A stretch of 28,019 nt of DNA from Alistipes sp. CAG:514 (GCA_000431015.1 HF985999.1:1-28019); one strand, 5' to 3'; positions 1 through 8,373 are shown, numbered from the stretch's first letter. Translations and numbers: made by a program. The notes: generated from the letters alone by a model not told the origin.

Positions 1-324
1 GTGATATTCATACGGCAGGGTAGATTTTCTTCGGGCGGAGGGTTTTCAAAATTGTTTCATTTTTAAGGGGTTGAGGGTGGGCGTTGGCGGGGGTGTTCCT
101 TAATATATGGGGGCGGATGAGCGGATTTGGGGCGTGTTGTGTGCTGGAATGTGGTTTTTTGGTGTGGATAGGCAAACTTTTCGTTAAAAAATCTTGCTTA
201 TGAAAAAATTATCCCATATATTTGTCGTTGTGTTATAGCATGCCCCCAAATGGGGACACTTGTACATATTTATAAGTAGAGTAACAATTATACGTTTTAT
301 TTATTTCAATTTTGTTTTTTAGCT
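1..324. other. Non-coding leader region upstream of the large lipoprotein gene
   Basis: I see no supportable gene here. The right part is AT-rich and holds a Bacteroides-type promoter (194-224) and a roughly 100-nt untranslated leader. The leader contains a small hairpin, CCCC at 244-247 pairing with GGGG at 252-255 across the loop AAAT. The left 180 nt is G-rich on the plus strand and may be the tail of an upstream gene or a spacer; nothing in it decides which. Confidence 0.5.
194..224 (+). promoter_or_regulatory. Bacteroides-type promoter of the large lipoprotein gene
   Basis: A TTG box at 194-196 is followed after 20 nt by TATATTTG at 217-224, an exact match to the Bacteroides -7 consensus TAnnTTTG. 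Transcription should start near 228, giving a leader of about 97 nt before the ATG at 325. The match is seen in the sequence; the activity is inferred. Confidence 0.7.
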
Positions 325-3216
325 ATGAACAAAAAAATTAAAAACTTGTTCCTCGCTGGAGCCCTTGTCTTGGGCTTCGCGGGTGTAGCCGTATCTTGTA
401 CGGACTACGATGATGACATCAACAAGCTGAAGGAGGAGAACTCCCAGCTTGCGTCCACCATCAAGGATCTTCAGTCGAAGATCAATGCTGGATGTGTTAT
501 CACTGGCGTGACCGCCACTGATGACGGTCTCGTGATCACTACAAGTGATGGTAAGACCTACACCATCACTAATGGTAAGGATGGCGCTCCTGGCGCTCCT
601 GGCGCTCCTGGCGCTCCTGGTAAGGACGGCAAGGACGGCGGTTTCTACAAGCCTAACGCTGACGGTTTCTGGTACTACTATGAGAGCAAGGATGCAGAGG
701 GTGTGAAGACCGACCTCACCGTGTTCCCTGTTGGTACCATCACCGCTGAGCTTAAGGACGGCAAACTCATCCTTCACAACGTGAAGAATGCAAAAGGTGA
801 GTATGAGGACTTCGAGTTCGACCTTGAGAAAGCTCTCTCTTCCCTCGTTTTCGTGCCTCAGTGCTACGTTGACGGTGTAGAGGGTATGGACTTCGTGTCT
901 ATGCGCTACAATGATCTTCTTGGAGCGGCCGTTAATACCAAGGGGGAAAAGTGGACTGCTGGTAATAAAACAACCCACATCAACCCTGAATTCGAGGCTG
1001 AGTATCATGTTAACTCTGCTGATGTCAAGCTTGACGCGACCTACACCTACTCTTTCGTTAAGAAGGATGTTCCTTACATCCACACAAGAACGAATGCCTC
1101 TGAGGATTTCGATGTTGTTCCGACATTCAAGAGCTTCAAGGATGGTATACTGACAGTTTCTGTCGCAGTTACCGGCACAGAGGCTAACGAGAATTGGATC
1201 TCCGTTGTAGCCCTCAGGGCTCAGAAGAAGGATGTTGTTGTCGTTTCCGACTACGCTACCCTCATTAGAAGTGAATTTGGGGCTCCAGTGATTGCTTGGC
1301 CTCAGGCGATCTCTGAGAAAGCTAAGAACATCAATAAGAAAGATGCCCACTTCAGACGCTATATCGCTGAACCAGATGCTGACGCTTTCCTTAATAATCA
1401 GATTGTTTGGTCTGAGGGTCATACTACTCTTGACGAAGCTCACGCTACATGTGACACCGCTGTTGTTTACAACGAGTCACTTGATCTTAAGTCGATCGTA
1501 GCCGCTCACGCACTTAATGGTAATGTATGCCGTGAGTTTAAGAACGAAGAGCTTACGGAATTCGGCCTTGACTGGAAGTTCGAGCTTGTAAAGAACTACA
1601 AGATCGGTACTCCTGTAACGGATCAGGCTGACTTCGCTACCATTGAGAACGGTACGTTCACTCCGAAGGTGTTCAGCACTGATGGACAAGCCTCTATCGG
1701 ACGTACTCCTATTGTACGCGTGTCCCTCATGCACGGAGAGAATGAAGTTGCCGTTGCTTACATCAAGATCTTCATCAAGTCTCCTGCCGATGTTGAGCTT
1801 CCTCCATTTGAGCTCAAACCAGTTGACAATAAGGGTAAGAATGTCTTCTCATTCACCTGTGCTGGTGTTAGTGTTCTCACCACCACGGTAGAGGACATGA
1901 ACGTCAAGCTCTACAATGAGATGAAACTCAGCAAGGATCAGTTCCACGCTCTCTACAACAAGTTCGAAGAGAAGGCTGGTGCCAATGATAAGGAGAATGT
2001 AGGCCACACTGCTGACAAGGTAAACAACCAGACTGAGGCTACTCATGTTATCGAATGGCAGCTCACAGAAGATGAAATCTTCGCTCTCAAGGCTGGTGAG
2101 ACTGTGACCCACATCTGCAAGTACTACAGTGAAGCCAATCCTAAGCTTGCTGTTAGGATTAAGCTTACGGCTACCGTTGCTGACCTAGCTGCGTTCAGGA
2201 CTTACAACATCACCACAAATGAGTACTACGACGAGTACTGGAACAGTGATCATACTCTGACATACTACAACGTTAATGTGCCGGAACAAGACGAGAACGA
2301 TCCTTCTGGTTGCCTGTTCGAGAACAATATTAACGCTTCCTTCGTTACTGAGAATGGTAGGGTTAAGCTTACAAACACCGATATTAAGGGTCTTGAGTAC
2401 TTCTTCTGCGGGAAGGACATGCCTAAGGACTTCAAGGTTGATGGCAAGCTTGTTAAATTCGAAGTTAAGGGTAATGGCGACACAGAGCTTTATGCATCGA
2501 TTGGAGGTGGAGTATCAGAGCTTATTGCTGTAATCCAGAATGACAACTCTGAACCTCCTTATGAGCTATTCACGTATAGTAAGAGAAGTGAGGTCGCCAA
2601 GACTCTTCTCAACACTGGCGAGATGATTGTCAAGATTGGAGCTAAGGGCTATATCTGCGATCAGGTAAGTGAGGGAAGAGAGATCAGCATTACCTTCAAT
2701 GGTAAGGATCACTTCGATGCTCTTGTTGTGCAGCCGGTTTATGTGGCTGACAAGTCTGCGGACAGCTTTGAGGATGGAGTTGACTTCGGTGAGGATGGCT
2801 CTTACGTTGACATTGCCAATGTAATCGATCCTTACGATTGGAGAGGAAGAACCTTCACTAAGTATGCCAACTATTGGGGCTACTATGGACCGTTTGAGGT
2901 AGAATTCGATCTTGAGACCGCAGAGTGCGACCTTAACGGTACTTATGCCGCCGTTCCAGAAACAATCATCCTGACGCAGTGCCCTGCTGGTAATCAAATC
3001 TTTGCAGACCATCCACAAGGCACAGGCCACATTAAGACTGCAACTCTGCCTGCAGAGAAAGCTTCAGACCATGGATTCTTGACTTACTTGAACAACGGTA
3101 CGGTTGTTACTAAAGACTTCAACATCAGAATCAAGGCTGGCGTTAAGTACGGTTGGGGTGTCATCAAGACTGACTGGATCACCATTCCGGTTAAGAAGAC
3201 AGCGACAAACAACTAG
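325..3216 (+). CDS. Large surface lipoprotein with PL29-lyase-like N-terminal region and collagen-like repeat
   Basis: A 963-residue predicted lipoprotein. The N-terminus is a signal peptide ending in a lipobox (VAVSC, Cys25). The mature start CTDYDDDIN and a coiled coil at about residues 30-54 resemble the N-terminal region that Bacteroidetes annotations call PL29-lyase N-terminal or DUF4988. Residues 84-105 form a short collagen-like Gly-X-Y stretch, followed by an aromatic segment (GFYKPNADGFWYYYES). The remaining 800 or so residues look like a chain of beta-rich modules that I cannot assign; I see no catalytic motif, and N-terminal similarity alone does not make it a lyase. Codon use is strongly biased (CTT, GCT, AAG, ACC), which suggests high expression, as for the OmpA gene nearby. 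The gene has its own promoter and a strong terminator at 3262-3296. The start is the first Met of the signal peptide. Outer-membrane or surface location is inferred. Confidence 0.85.
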   Translation: MNKKIKNLFLAGALVLGFAGVAVSCTDYDDDINKLKEENSQLASTIKDLQSKINAGCVITGVTATDDGLVITTSDGKTYTITNGKDGAPGAPGAPGAPGKDGKDGGFYKPNADGFWYYYESKDAEGVKTDLTVFPVGTITAELKDGKLILHNVKNAKGEYEDFEFDLEKALSSLVFVPQCYVDGVEGMDFVSMRYNDLLGAAVNTKGEKWTAGNKTTHINPEFEAEYHVNSADVKLDATYTYSFVKKDVPYIHTRTNASEDFDVVPTFKSFKDGILTVSVAVTGTEANENWISVVALRAQKKDVVVVSDYATLIRSEFGAPVIAWPQAISEKAKNINKKDAHFRRYIAEPDADAFLNNQIVWSEGHTTLDEAHATCDTAVVYNESLDLKSIVAAHALNGNVCREFKNEELTEFGLDWKFELVKNYKIGTPVTDQADFATIENGTFTPKVFSTDGQASIGRTPIVRVSLMHGENEVAVAYIKIFIKSPADVELPPFELKPVDNKGKNVFSFTCAGVSVLTTTVEDMNVKLYNEMKLSKDQFHALYNKFEEKAGANDKENVGHTADKVNNQTEATHVIEWQLTEDEIFALKAGETVTHICKYYSEANPKLAVRIKLTATVADLAAFRTYNITTNEYYDEYWNSDHTLTYYNVNVPEQDENDPSGCLFENNINASFVTENGRVKLTNTDIKGLEYFFCGKDMPKDFKVDGKLVKFEVKGNGDTELYASIGGGVSELIAVIQNDNSEPPYELFTYSKRSEVAKTLLNTGEMIVKIGAKGYICDQVSEGREISITFNGKDHFDALVVQPVYVADKSADSFEDGVDFGEDGSYVDIANVIDPYDWRGRTFTKYANYWGYYGPFEVEFDLETAECDLNGTYAAVPETIILTQCPAGNQIFADHPQGTGHIKTATLPAEKASDHGFLTYLNNGTVVTKDFNIRIKAGVKYGWGVIKTDWITIPVKKTATNN
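583..618 (+). repeat. Four tandem 9-bp units encoding collagen-like Gly-Ala-Pro
   Basis: The unit GGCGCTCCT is repeated four times without a mismatch and encodes four Gly-Ala-Pro triplets. Related Gly-Lys-Asp triplets lie on both sides. Perfect short tandem repeats like this can change length by slippage, in steps that keep the reading frame. Confidence 0.9.
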
Positions 3217-3261
3217 AAGAATCTGACACAGTAATTGATTATTCAATCTTAACTAAAGTAT

Positions 3262-3296
3262 GGAGGGGTGCGGACAAGCATCCCTCCTTTCTTTTT
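3262..3296 (+). terminator. Intrinsic terminator after the large lipoprotein gene
   Basis: GGAGGGGTGC (3262-3271) pairs over 10 bp, with one G-T wobble, with GCATCCCTCC (3278-3287) across a 6-nt loop. A T-rich run follows (3288-3296). It sits 45 nt after the lipoprotein stop and directly before the next gene's start codon. Confidence 0.85.
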
Positions 3297-3297
3297 A

Positions 3298-3702
3298 ATG
3301 ATCATGTTCACAAGAATCCTTTTTTCTTTTGTTCTGGCGTTGTCAGCCATCTTCTTCTATGGCCAGGATGTCACCTCGATCCGTTTTGACTCAAGTGTCC
3401 TTGACATGGGGAACTTTCCGTCGGACAGTTGCGTTGTCACTAAGGAGTTCTCGTTCACCAACACAGGGAGTGCCAAGCTCTACTTTTACAGTTCAAGTCC
3501 GGATTGCGCCTGCGTCAAGGTTGCCTTGCCGAAAAAACCAATCGCACCAGGCAAGAAAGGCTCATTCAAGGTTACGCTCGATGCCTCCTCAAAGTCCAGC
3601 GGTCTTTTTACCTCTTGGGTTTATTTCCACACGAACACTTCGCCAGATCGTTATCGGATGCGTTTGTATGCCACTAAGGTTGATGTGTCACGAGGGCGTT
3701 GA
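3298..3702 (+). CDS. Secreted DUF1573 family protein
   Basis: A 134-residue protein with an N-terminal signal peptide (hydrophobic residues about 5-21, likely cleavage near YGQ at 21-23) and one DUF1573-type immunoglobulin-like domain. The family signature is visible: FDSSVLDMGNF, then a segment ending FSFTNTGSAKLYF, then SSPDCACVKV and PIAPGKKGSFKV. DUF1573 proteins are common secreted proteins of unknown function in Bacteroidetes. The reading frame is open from a GTG at 3268, but that codon lies inside the terminator stem, so I use the ATG at 3298; the ATG at 3304 is also possible. The start directly follows the terminator T-run and I see no clear TAnnTTTG box for this gene, so it may depend on readthrough from the lipoprotein gene. 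Confidence 0.75.
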   Translation: MIMFTRILFSFVLALSAIFFYGQDVTSIRFDSSVLDMGNFPSDSCVVTKEFSFTNTGSAKLYFYSSSPDCACVKVALPKKPIAPGKKGSFKVTLDASSKSSGLFTSWVYFHTNTSPDRYRMRLYATKVDVSRGR

Positions 3703-3813
3703 GACGGTCTTGATTCGTGTTTCTTGAGGGGGTGATTGTTTTCCAAACCATTGCTTCAGTATGATCTGACAGCGATTGTTGGCTCTTAATTGAGGTATTA
3801 CATCATTATATAT

Positions 3814-3844
3814 TTTGCTTTTTGGAAAAAATGTGCTATTTTCG
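3814..3844 (+). promoter_or_regulatory. Promoter of the OmpA-family gene
   Basis: TTTG at 3814-3817 is followed after 19 nt by TATTTTCG at 3837-3844, which is one base from TAnnTTTG. Transcription should begin near 3848, which argues against the ATG at 3854 and for the ATG at 3881 as the start of the porin. Confidence 0.65.
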
Positions 3845-3880
3845 CAATGATAAATGTGCAAATTTATATTCAATAATATT

Positions 3881-4945
3881 ATGAAACGTTTTTTCGCTAT
3901 TCTCGCAAGTATGGTGCTTGTGGCTTCTCTGTCCGTTGCTAACGCACAGAAGAAGGACTTTAACCCTTATTGGTTTATGCAGCTTCAGGGTGGTGCGGCT
4001 CACACTATCGGTGAGACCTCATTCTCTGACCTTATCTCGCCTTCGGCAGCTGTCTCATTCGGCTATCAGTTCTCTCCGGTTTTCGGAGCAAGGCTCAATG
4101 TCAACGGCTGGCAGGCTAAGGGTGCCGTGAATGGCCCTACCACAGTCTACAAGTTCAACTATGTCGAGGGTGCGGCTGACCTCATGATCGATGTCGCGTC
4201 CATCTTCGCAGGCTATAAGTTCGACAGAACCCTGAATCCTTACATCTTCGGTGGTGTAGGTGTCAACTACGCATTCAACAACGACGATGCCGTAAAGGTT
4301 AAGGATCAGTTCCGCAGTGGTTACCTCTGGGAGGACAACAAGATCTCACCTGCTTTCAGAACAGGTGCCGGTATCAACATCAGACTCACCGATGTCATCG
4401 CCCTCAACCTCGAAGGCAACTGCAGCTTCCTGAATGACCACTTCAACTCAAAGAAGGGCTCAAAGGCTGATTTCCAGATCAAGGCTGTGGCCGGTCTTAC
4501 TTTCAGCTTCGGCAAGGCCAAGCCGGTCGCTCCGGCTCCGGTACCTGCACCGGCTCCTGTCGTAAGGCCTGAACCTGAACCAGAACCAGTTGTGGAGGAG
4601 AAGGTTGAGGTTGTGCCTGCTTTCGAGTCTCTCACACGCAACGTCCTCTTCGTGATCAACAAGTGGGACATCCGTGAGAGCGAGCAGCTCAAGATCGACG
4701 AGGTTGTCGAGGCTCTCAAGGCCAACCCTGACACCAAGGTCCGCGTTTCCGGATATGCCGACAAGGCCACAGGTACCGCCAAGAGAAACAAGTTCCTCTC
4801 AGAGAAGAGGGCTGAGGTTGTCGCTGCGGCCATCGTTGCCGCCGGCATCGACAAGGACAGGATCATCACTGAGTACTTCGGTGACACCGTCAATCCTTTC
4901 GAGACTCCTGAGGAGAACCGTGTGGCTGTCTGCCTCGTGAAATAG
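3881..4945 (+). CDS. OmpA-family outer membrane porin
   Basis: A 354-residue outer membrane protein. A signal peptide (residues 1-22, cleavage after ANA) is followed by an amphipathic beta-barrel domain at about 23-212, a Pro/Glu/Val-rich linker at about 213-246 (for example PVPAPAPVVRPEPEPEP), and a C-terminal OmpA/MotB peptidoglycan-binding domain at about 247-354. The last domain shows VLFVINKWDIRESEQ, the conserved helix NKFLSEKRAEVV and the terminal ENRVAVCLV strand. Known OmpA family members anchor the outer membrane to peptidoglycan. An in-frame ATG at 3854 would add nine residues, but it lies only a few nt from the predicted transcription start, and 3881 gives a normal signal peptide. 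Codon bias suggests high expression. The gene is monocistronic, with its own promoter and terminator. Confidence 0.9.
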   Translation: MKRFFAILASMVLVASLSVANAQKKDFNPYWFMQLQGGAAHTIGETSFSDLISPSAAVSFGYQFSPVFGARLNVNGWQAKGAVNGPTTVYKFNYVEGAADLMIDVASIFAGYKFDRTLNPYIFGGVGVNYAFNNDDAVKVKDQFRSGYLWEDNKISPAFRTGAGINIRLTDVIALNLEGNCSFLNDHFNSKKGSKADFQIKAVAGLTFSFGKAKPVAPAPVPAPAPVVRPEPEPEPVVEEKVEVVPAFESLTRNVLFVINKWDIRESEQLKIDEVVEALKANPDTKVRVSGYADKATGTAKRNKFLSEKRAEVVAAAIVAAGIDKDRIITEYFGDTVNPFETPEENRVAVCLVK

Positions 4946-4967
4946 TCTTGACAGATTATCAGATAGA

Positions 4968-4996
4968 AAAGGCTGGGTTGTTTCCCGGCCTTTTTG
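4968..4996 (+). terminator. Intrinsic terminator of the OmpA-family gene
   Basis: AAAGGCTGGG (4968-4977) pairs with CCCGGCCTTT (4984-4993) across a 6-nt loop, giving 10 bp with one wobble. The stem runs into a T tract. It lies 22 nt after the porin stop codon. Confidence 0.85.
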
Positions 4997-5076
4997 TGTG
5001 TTAAGGGATTGGTCTCGGCCTTTGGTGTCAAAAAGTCTGAAAAAAGGCGGTTTTGATGTCGAAATCGGATAGGCTT

Positions 5077-5108
5077 TTTGTCTTTTTGGATGATTTTGAC
5101 TAACTTGG
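5077..5108 (+). promoter_or_regulatory. Promoter of the ATP synthase operon
   Basis: TTTG at 5077-5080 is followed after 20 nt by TAACTTGG at 5101-5108, one mismatch from TAnnTTTG. The predicted leader to atpD is about 58 nt. I find no comparable promoter inside the operon, so the eight genes are probably one transcript. Confidence 0.6.
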
Positions 5109-5170
5109 CGCAAATTTTTCATTAAGTGGATTACGTCGTTTGAACGACAAGTTAACAACCATATTCAAAG

Positions 5171-6694
5171 ATGGCAGAAAATAAGAACATAGGGTACATT
5201 TCGCAGGTCATCGGGCCTGTGGTGGATGTCCATTTCGATGTGGAGTCTGATCAGACGCAGCTTCCCCGCATCCATGATGCGTTGGATGTGGACAGAGGCG
5301 AGGGCAGGAAGCCCTTGGTCATCGAGGTGCAGCAGCACATCGGCGAGGACACGGTCAGATGCGTGGCGATGGACTCCACCGACGGCCTGAGACGAGGGAT
5401 GAAGGCGGTCAACACGCACGCTCCGATCTCGATGCCGACCGGCGCTCAGATCAGGGGTCGTGTGATGAATGTTGTCGGGGACGCGATCGACGGACTGGGA
5501 GACCTGAGCGAGGACAACACCTTGCCTATTCATAGGGAGCCTCCTAAATTCGAGGACTTGAAGACCTCGCAGGAGGTGCTTTACACCGGCATCAAGGTCA
5601 TCGACCTTCTGGAGCCTTATCTGAAGGGCGGAAAGATCGGTCTTTTCGGTGGAGCCGGTGTGGGTAAGACCGTGCTGATCAAGGAGCTGATCAACAACAT
5701 CGCCAAGAAGCACAACGGTTTCTCGATCTTCGCTGGAGTGGGGGAGCGTACCAGGGAGGGCAACGACCTTCTCCGCGAGATGATCGAGTCCGGGGTGATC
5801 AAGTACGGTGAGGAGTTCCTGAAGTCGATGGAGGAAGGTCACTGGGATCTGTCCAAGGTTGACAGGAACGAGCTGGAGAAGTCGCAGGTGGCGATGGTGT
5901 TCGGCCAGATGAACGAACCGCCGGGAGCGCGTTCCTCAGTGGCCCTGTCCGGACTGACCCTCGCCGAGTCTTTCAGAGACAGTGACAAGGGTGACGGCCC
6001 GAGAGACATCCTCTTCTTCATCGACAACATCTTCAGGTTCACCCAGGCGGGATCCGAGGTGTCAGCCCTTCTGGGCCGTATGCCTTCGGCTGTGGGTTAC
6101 CAGCCTACGCTCGCGACGGAGATGGGCCAGATGCAGGAGCGCATCACCTCGACGAAGAACGGCTCGATCACTTCGGTGCAGGCTGTATATGTGCCGGCGG
6201 ACGACTTGACCGACCCGGCTCCGGCGACCACCTTCTCGCACCTCGACGCGACCACCGTGCTGAGCAGAAAGATCACTGAGTTAGGAATATACCCGGCCGT
6301 GGATCCGCTGGAGTCCACTTCCAGAATCCTTGATCCGAACATCGTCGGGCAGGATCACTACGACACCGCCCAGAGGGTCAAGCAGATCCTCCAGAGGAAC
6401 AAGGAGCTTCAGGACATCATCGCCATCCTCGGCATGGACGAGCTTTCGGACGAGGACAAACTGACGGTGAACCGGGCGCGTCGTGTGCAGAGGTTCCTGT
6501 CGCAGCCGTTTGCTGTGGCGGAGCAGTTCACGGGCGTGCCGGGAGTGATGGTGGACATCCAGGACACCATCGACGGCTTCCGCAGGATCCTTGACGGCGA
6601 GGTCGATTACCTGCCGGAGCAGGCGTTCCTCAATGTTGGAACCCTCGAAGAGGCGATCAAGAAGGGCGAGGCGATCCTGGCGAACGCCAAGTAG
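5171..6694 (+). CDS. atpD: F1F0 ATP synthase subunit beta
   Basis: The 507-residue catalytic beta subunit of F1, which binds ATP/ADP at the catalytic sites on the cytoplasmic face of the inner membrane. The N-terminal beta-barrel begins GYISQVIGPVVDVHF. The Walker A loop GGAGVGKT lies at 160-167 and the catalytic glutamate at 192 in GERTREGND; the FFIDNIFRFTQAGSE segment follows from 282. The length matches Bacteroidetes homologues. It is the first gene of the operon. No Shine-Dalgarno sequence is seen, as is usual in this phylum; the ATG follows an A-rich stretch. No palindromic insertion is present, unlike in several later genes of the operon. Confidence 0.98.
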   Translation: MAENKNIGYISQVIGPVVDVHFDVESDQTQLPRIHDALDVDRGEGRKPLVIEVQQHIGEDTVRCVAMDSTDGLRRGMKAVNTHAPISMPTGAQIRGRVMNVVGDAIDGLGDLSEDNTLPIHREPPKFEDLKTSQEVLYTGIKVIDLLEPYLKGGKIGLFGGAGVGKTVLIKELINNIAKKHNGFSIFAGVGERTREGNDLLREMIESGVIKYGEEFLKSMEEGHWDLSKVDRNELEKSQVAMVFGQMNEPPGARSSVALSGLTLAESFRDSDKGDGPRDILFFIDNIFRFTQAGSEVSALLGRMPSAVGYQPTLATEMGQMQERITSTKNGSITSVQAVYVPADDLTDPAPATTFSHLDATTVLSRKITELGIYPAVDPLESTSRILDPNIVGQDHYDTAQRVKQILQRNKELQDIIAILGMDELSDEDKLTVNRARRVQRFLSQPFAVAEQFTGVPGVMVDIQDTIDGFRRILDGEVDYLPEQAFLNVGTLEEAIKKGEAILANAK

Positions 6695-6707
6695 GAATAT
6701 GTCTGAT

Positions 6708-6723
6708 AAGGAGGAGTACGAAT
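6708..6723 (+). promoter_or_regulatory. Shine-Dalgarno-like site before atpC
   Basis: AAGGAGG at 6708-6714 lies 9 nt before the atpC ATG, a textbook Shine-Dalgarno match that is unusual in a Bacteroidetes gene set where no other start here has one so clear. It supports 6724 as the start rather than the ATG at 6699, which opens only a 10-codon reading frame ending at 6731. Confidence 0.55.
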
Positions 6724-6981
6724 ATGTCTGAGAAATCATCGGTGATTGTTCTTGAGGTCATCTCACCCGAGAGGACTTTGGTGCGCGCGACGGTTGATTC
6801 CGTGGAACTGCCGGGGTCGAAGGGGCGTTTTGTGGTCCTGAGGGATCATGCGGCGCTGATCTCTTCGCTGGAGCGGGGGAGGATCTCCTATCGCAGCGGT
6901 GAGAGGACGGATGGTCTGGACATCGCCTCCGGCTTTGTGGAAATCAATGACAACCGTGTTGTCGCTTGCGTGGAACTGTGA
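6724..6981 (+). CDS. atpC: F1F0 ATP synthase subunit epsilon (short form)
   Basis: An 85-residue epsilon subunit of the F1 central stalk. It contains only the N-terminal beta-sandwich domain (VIVLEVISPERTLVRA, then VELPGSKGRFVVLRDHAAL) and lacks the C-terminal helical hairpin that inhibits the enzyme in 130-140-residue homologues. The short form is common in Bacteroidetes, so this is not a truncation. The start at 6724 is supported by the Shine-Dalgarno match. Its TGA overlaps the atpB ATG in TGATG, suggesting coupled translation. Confidence 0.93.
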   Translation: MSEKSSVIVLEVISPERTLVRATVDSVELPGSKGRFVVLRDHAALISSLERGRISYRSGERTDGLDIASGFVEINDNRVVACVEL

Positions 6982-8087
6982 TGAGAAAGTGGATCTACAT
7001 ATTCATTAGCCTTTTGCTCCCGCTCCCGCTGGGTGCGGAGTCGTCCTCTCCGGTCGCTGAGTATGTCGAAGCGGCGGAAGTTCGGCAGGACTCGCCAGCC
7101 GTCAAGACATTCGACATGGACGAGTACCTCTACGGTCACGTCCGCGACTCCTACGAGTGGCACATTACCACGGTGAAGGGTCATCCGGTCAGCATCCCGC
7201 TGCCGGTGATCGTCGTGAGCAAGACCGGCGGCGGTCTTCATGTCTTCAGCTCCAGGCATCTGGAGCACGGGGAATATGAAGGGTTCCACATCGCTCCCGC
7301 CGGAAGCAAATACGAGAACAAGATCGTCGAGCTGGCCGCCGACGGCTCCGAGGTCAGGCCGTGGGACTTCTCGATCACCAAGAACGTGTTGGGATTGCTG
7401 ATCAACTGCGCCCTGCTGCTGTTCATCGTGCTGGGAACGGCCCGGTGGTACAGGAGGCACGACGCACGCGAGGAGGCTCCGAAAGGCGGGGTCGGCGTGA
7501 TGGAGATGCTCGTGACCATGATCGAGGATGATGTCATCAAGGCCTGCGTCGGCGAGGACTACAGACGCTATTCGCCTTACCTGCTGACAGCGTTCTTCTT
7601 CATATTCATAAACAACTTGATGGGGATCGTGCCATTCTTCCCCGGCGGAGCGAACATCACCGGCAACATCGCCGTGACGCTCGTGCTGGCGATGTTCACC
7701 TTCTTCACCGTCAACATATTCGGTAACAAGCATTACTGGAAGGACATCCTTTGGCCGGAGGTTCCGACTTGGCTGAAGGTGCCGCTGCCGCTGATGCCGG
7801 TGATCGAGATCATCGGGATGTTCGCCAAGCCTTTCAGCTTGATGGTCAGGCTTTTCGCCAACATCCTCGCAGGACACTTCATGATCCTTGGAGTCGTGGC
7901 CGTGATCTTCCTCACCGCTGAGCTTGGGGCGGCCCTGAACGGCAGCCTCACCGTGGTGGCTGTGCTTCTGGGAGTGTTCATGGACTGTCTGGAACTGCTT
8001 GTCGCCTTCATCCAGGCCTATGTGTTCACGATGCTGTCGGCTGTCTTCATCGGGCTGTCGCGGCAGAAGCCGGAGGCGACGGAATAA
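6981..8087 (+). CDS. atpB: F1F0 ATP synthase subunit a
   Basis: The 368-residue membrane subunit that forms the proton half-channels. Like other Bacteroidetes subunits a, it has a long N-terminal extension: a signal-like segment (1-19), then an exported region of about 110 residues with the conserved DSYEWHI. Membrane helices begin near 134. The essential arginine is Arg290 in FSLMVRLFANILAGH, and the helix with Gln345 (FIQAYVFTMLSAVFIGL) follows. Residues about 24-40 (SPVAEYVEAAEVRQDSP) are encoded by a copy of the palindromic repeat. The frame is open from a TTG at 6966, but the ATG at 6981, overlapping the atpC stop, gives the proper signal segment. No atpI gene precedes it. Confidence 0.95.
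   Translation: MRKWIYIFISLLLPLPLGAESSSPVAEYVEAAEVRQDSPAVKTFDMDEYLYGHVRDSYEWHITTVKGHPVSIPLPVIVVSKTGGGLHVFSSRHLEHGEYEGFHIAPAGSKYENKIVELAADGSEVRPWDFSITKNVLGLLINCALLLFIVLGTARWYRRHDAREEAPKGGVGVMEMLVTMIEDDVIKACVGEDYRRYSPYLLTAFFFIFINNLMGIVPFFPGGANITGNIAVTLVLAMFTFFTVNIFGNKHYWKDILWPEVPTWLKVPLPLMPVIEIIGMFAKPFSLMVRLFANILAGHFMILGVVAVIFLTAELGAALNGSLTVVAVLLGVFMDCLELLVAFIQAYVFTMLSAVFIGLSRQKPEATE
7051..7100 (+). repeat. Palindromic element copy R1 (double form) in atpB
   Basis: The 50-nt copy starts with CGGTCGCT, then the core variant GAGTATGTCGA, and continues with a second inverted half (TTCGGCAGGACTCGCC). It aligns along its length with the second atpG copy at 11914-11963. It lies in the variable segment just after the atpB signal region and keeps the frame. 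Confidence 0.75.
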
Positions 8088-8127
8088 ATAGGAATATTCA
8101 GAATAAACAATTTAAAATCATAGAATT

Positions 8128-8370
8128 ATGTTACTTTCTACAATTTTGCTTCAAGCTCTCTCTCTGGGTAGAGTAGGTGCTACTATTGGTGCTGCCTTGG
8201 CTGCTTTCGCCGCCGCTTTCGGTATCGGTAAGATCGGTACGGCTTCCCTTGAGGCCGGCGCGCGCCAGCCGGAGAAGGCTGACCACTACAGGATGACGGC
8301 CATCATCGTCAGCGCCCTGATCGAGGGTGCCTGTCTGTTCGCCATTGTTGTTTGTCTTATCGCGAAATAG
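8128..8370 (+). CDS. atpE: F1F0 ATP synthase subunit c
   Basis: An 80-residue proteolipid that forms the rotating c-ring. It has two membrane helices joined by the polar loop GARQPEKADHYR. The ion-binding acidic residue is Glu66 in SALIEGACLFAIVV. The first helix (AALAAFAAAFGIG) lacks the glutamine, and Glu66 is not followed by the serine or threonine, that mark sodium-binding c subunits, so proton coupling is inferred. The 40-nt AT-rich spacer before it, the longest within the operon, could set the higher translation this subunit needs. Confidence 0.96.
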   Translation: MLLSTILLQALSLGRVGATIGAALAAFAAAFGIGKIGTASLEAGARQPEKADHYRMTAIIVSALIEGACLFAIVVCLIAK

Positions 8371-8373
8371 TCA

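Noticed and set aside
583..618. Tandem repeat considered as a CRISPR array
   Set aside because: The units are 9 bp with no spacers and translate into collagen-like triplets; no CRISPR array was found anywhere in the window.
319..1443. 374-codon open frame on the minus strand inside the lipoprotein gene
   Set aside because: It is antisense to a strongly codon-biased gene; its TRSARSARSARSA stretch is only the reverse of the Gly-Ala-Pro repeat, and it shows no family features.
3854..3880. Upstream ATG as the start of the OmpA-family gene
   Set aside because: It would put nine residues before a complete signal peptide and lies only a few nt from the predicted transcription start.
6888..7877. 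329-codon open frame on the minus strand
   Set aside because: Antisense shadow of atpC and atpB.
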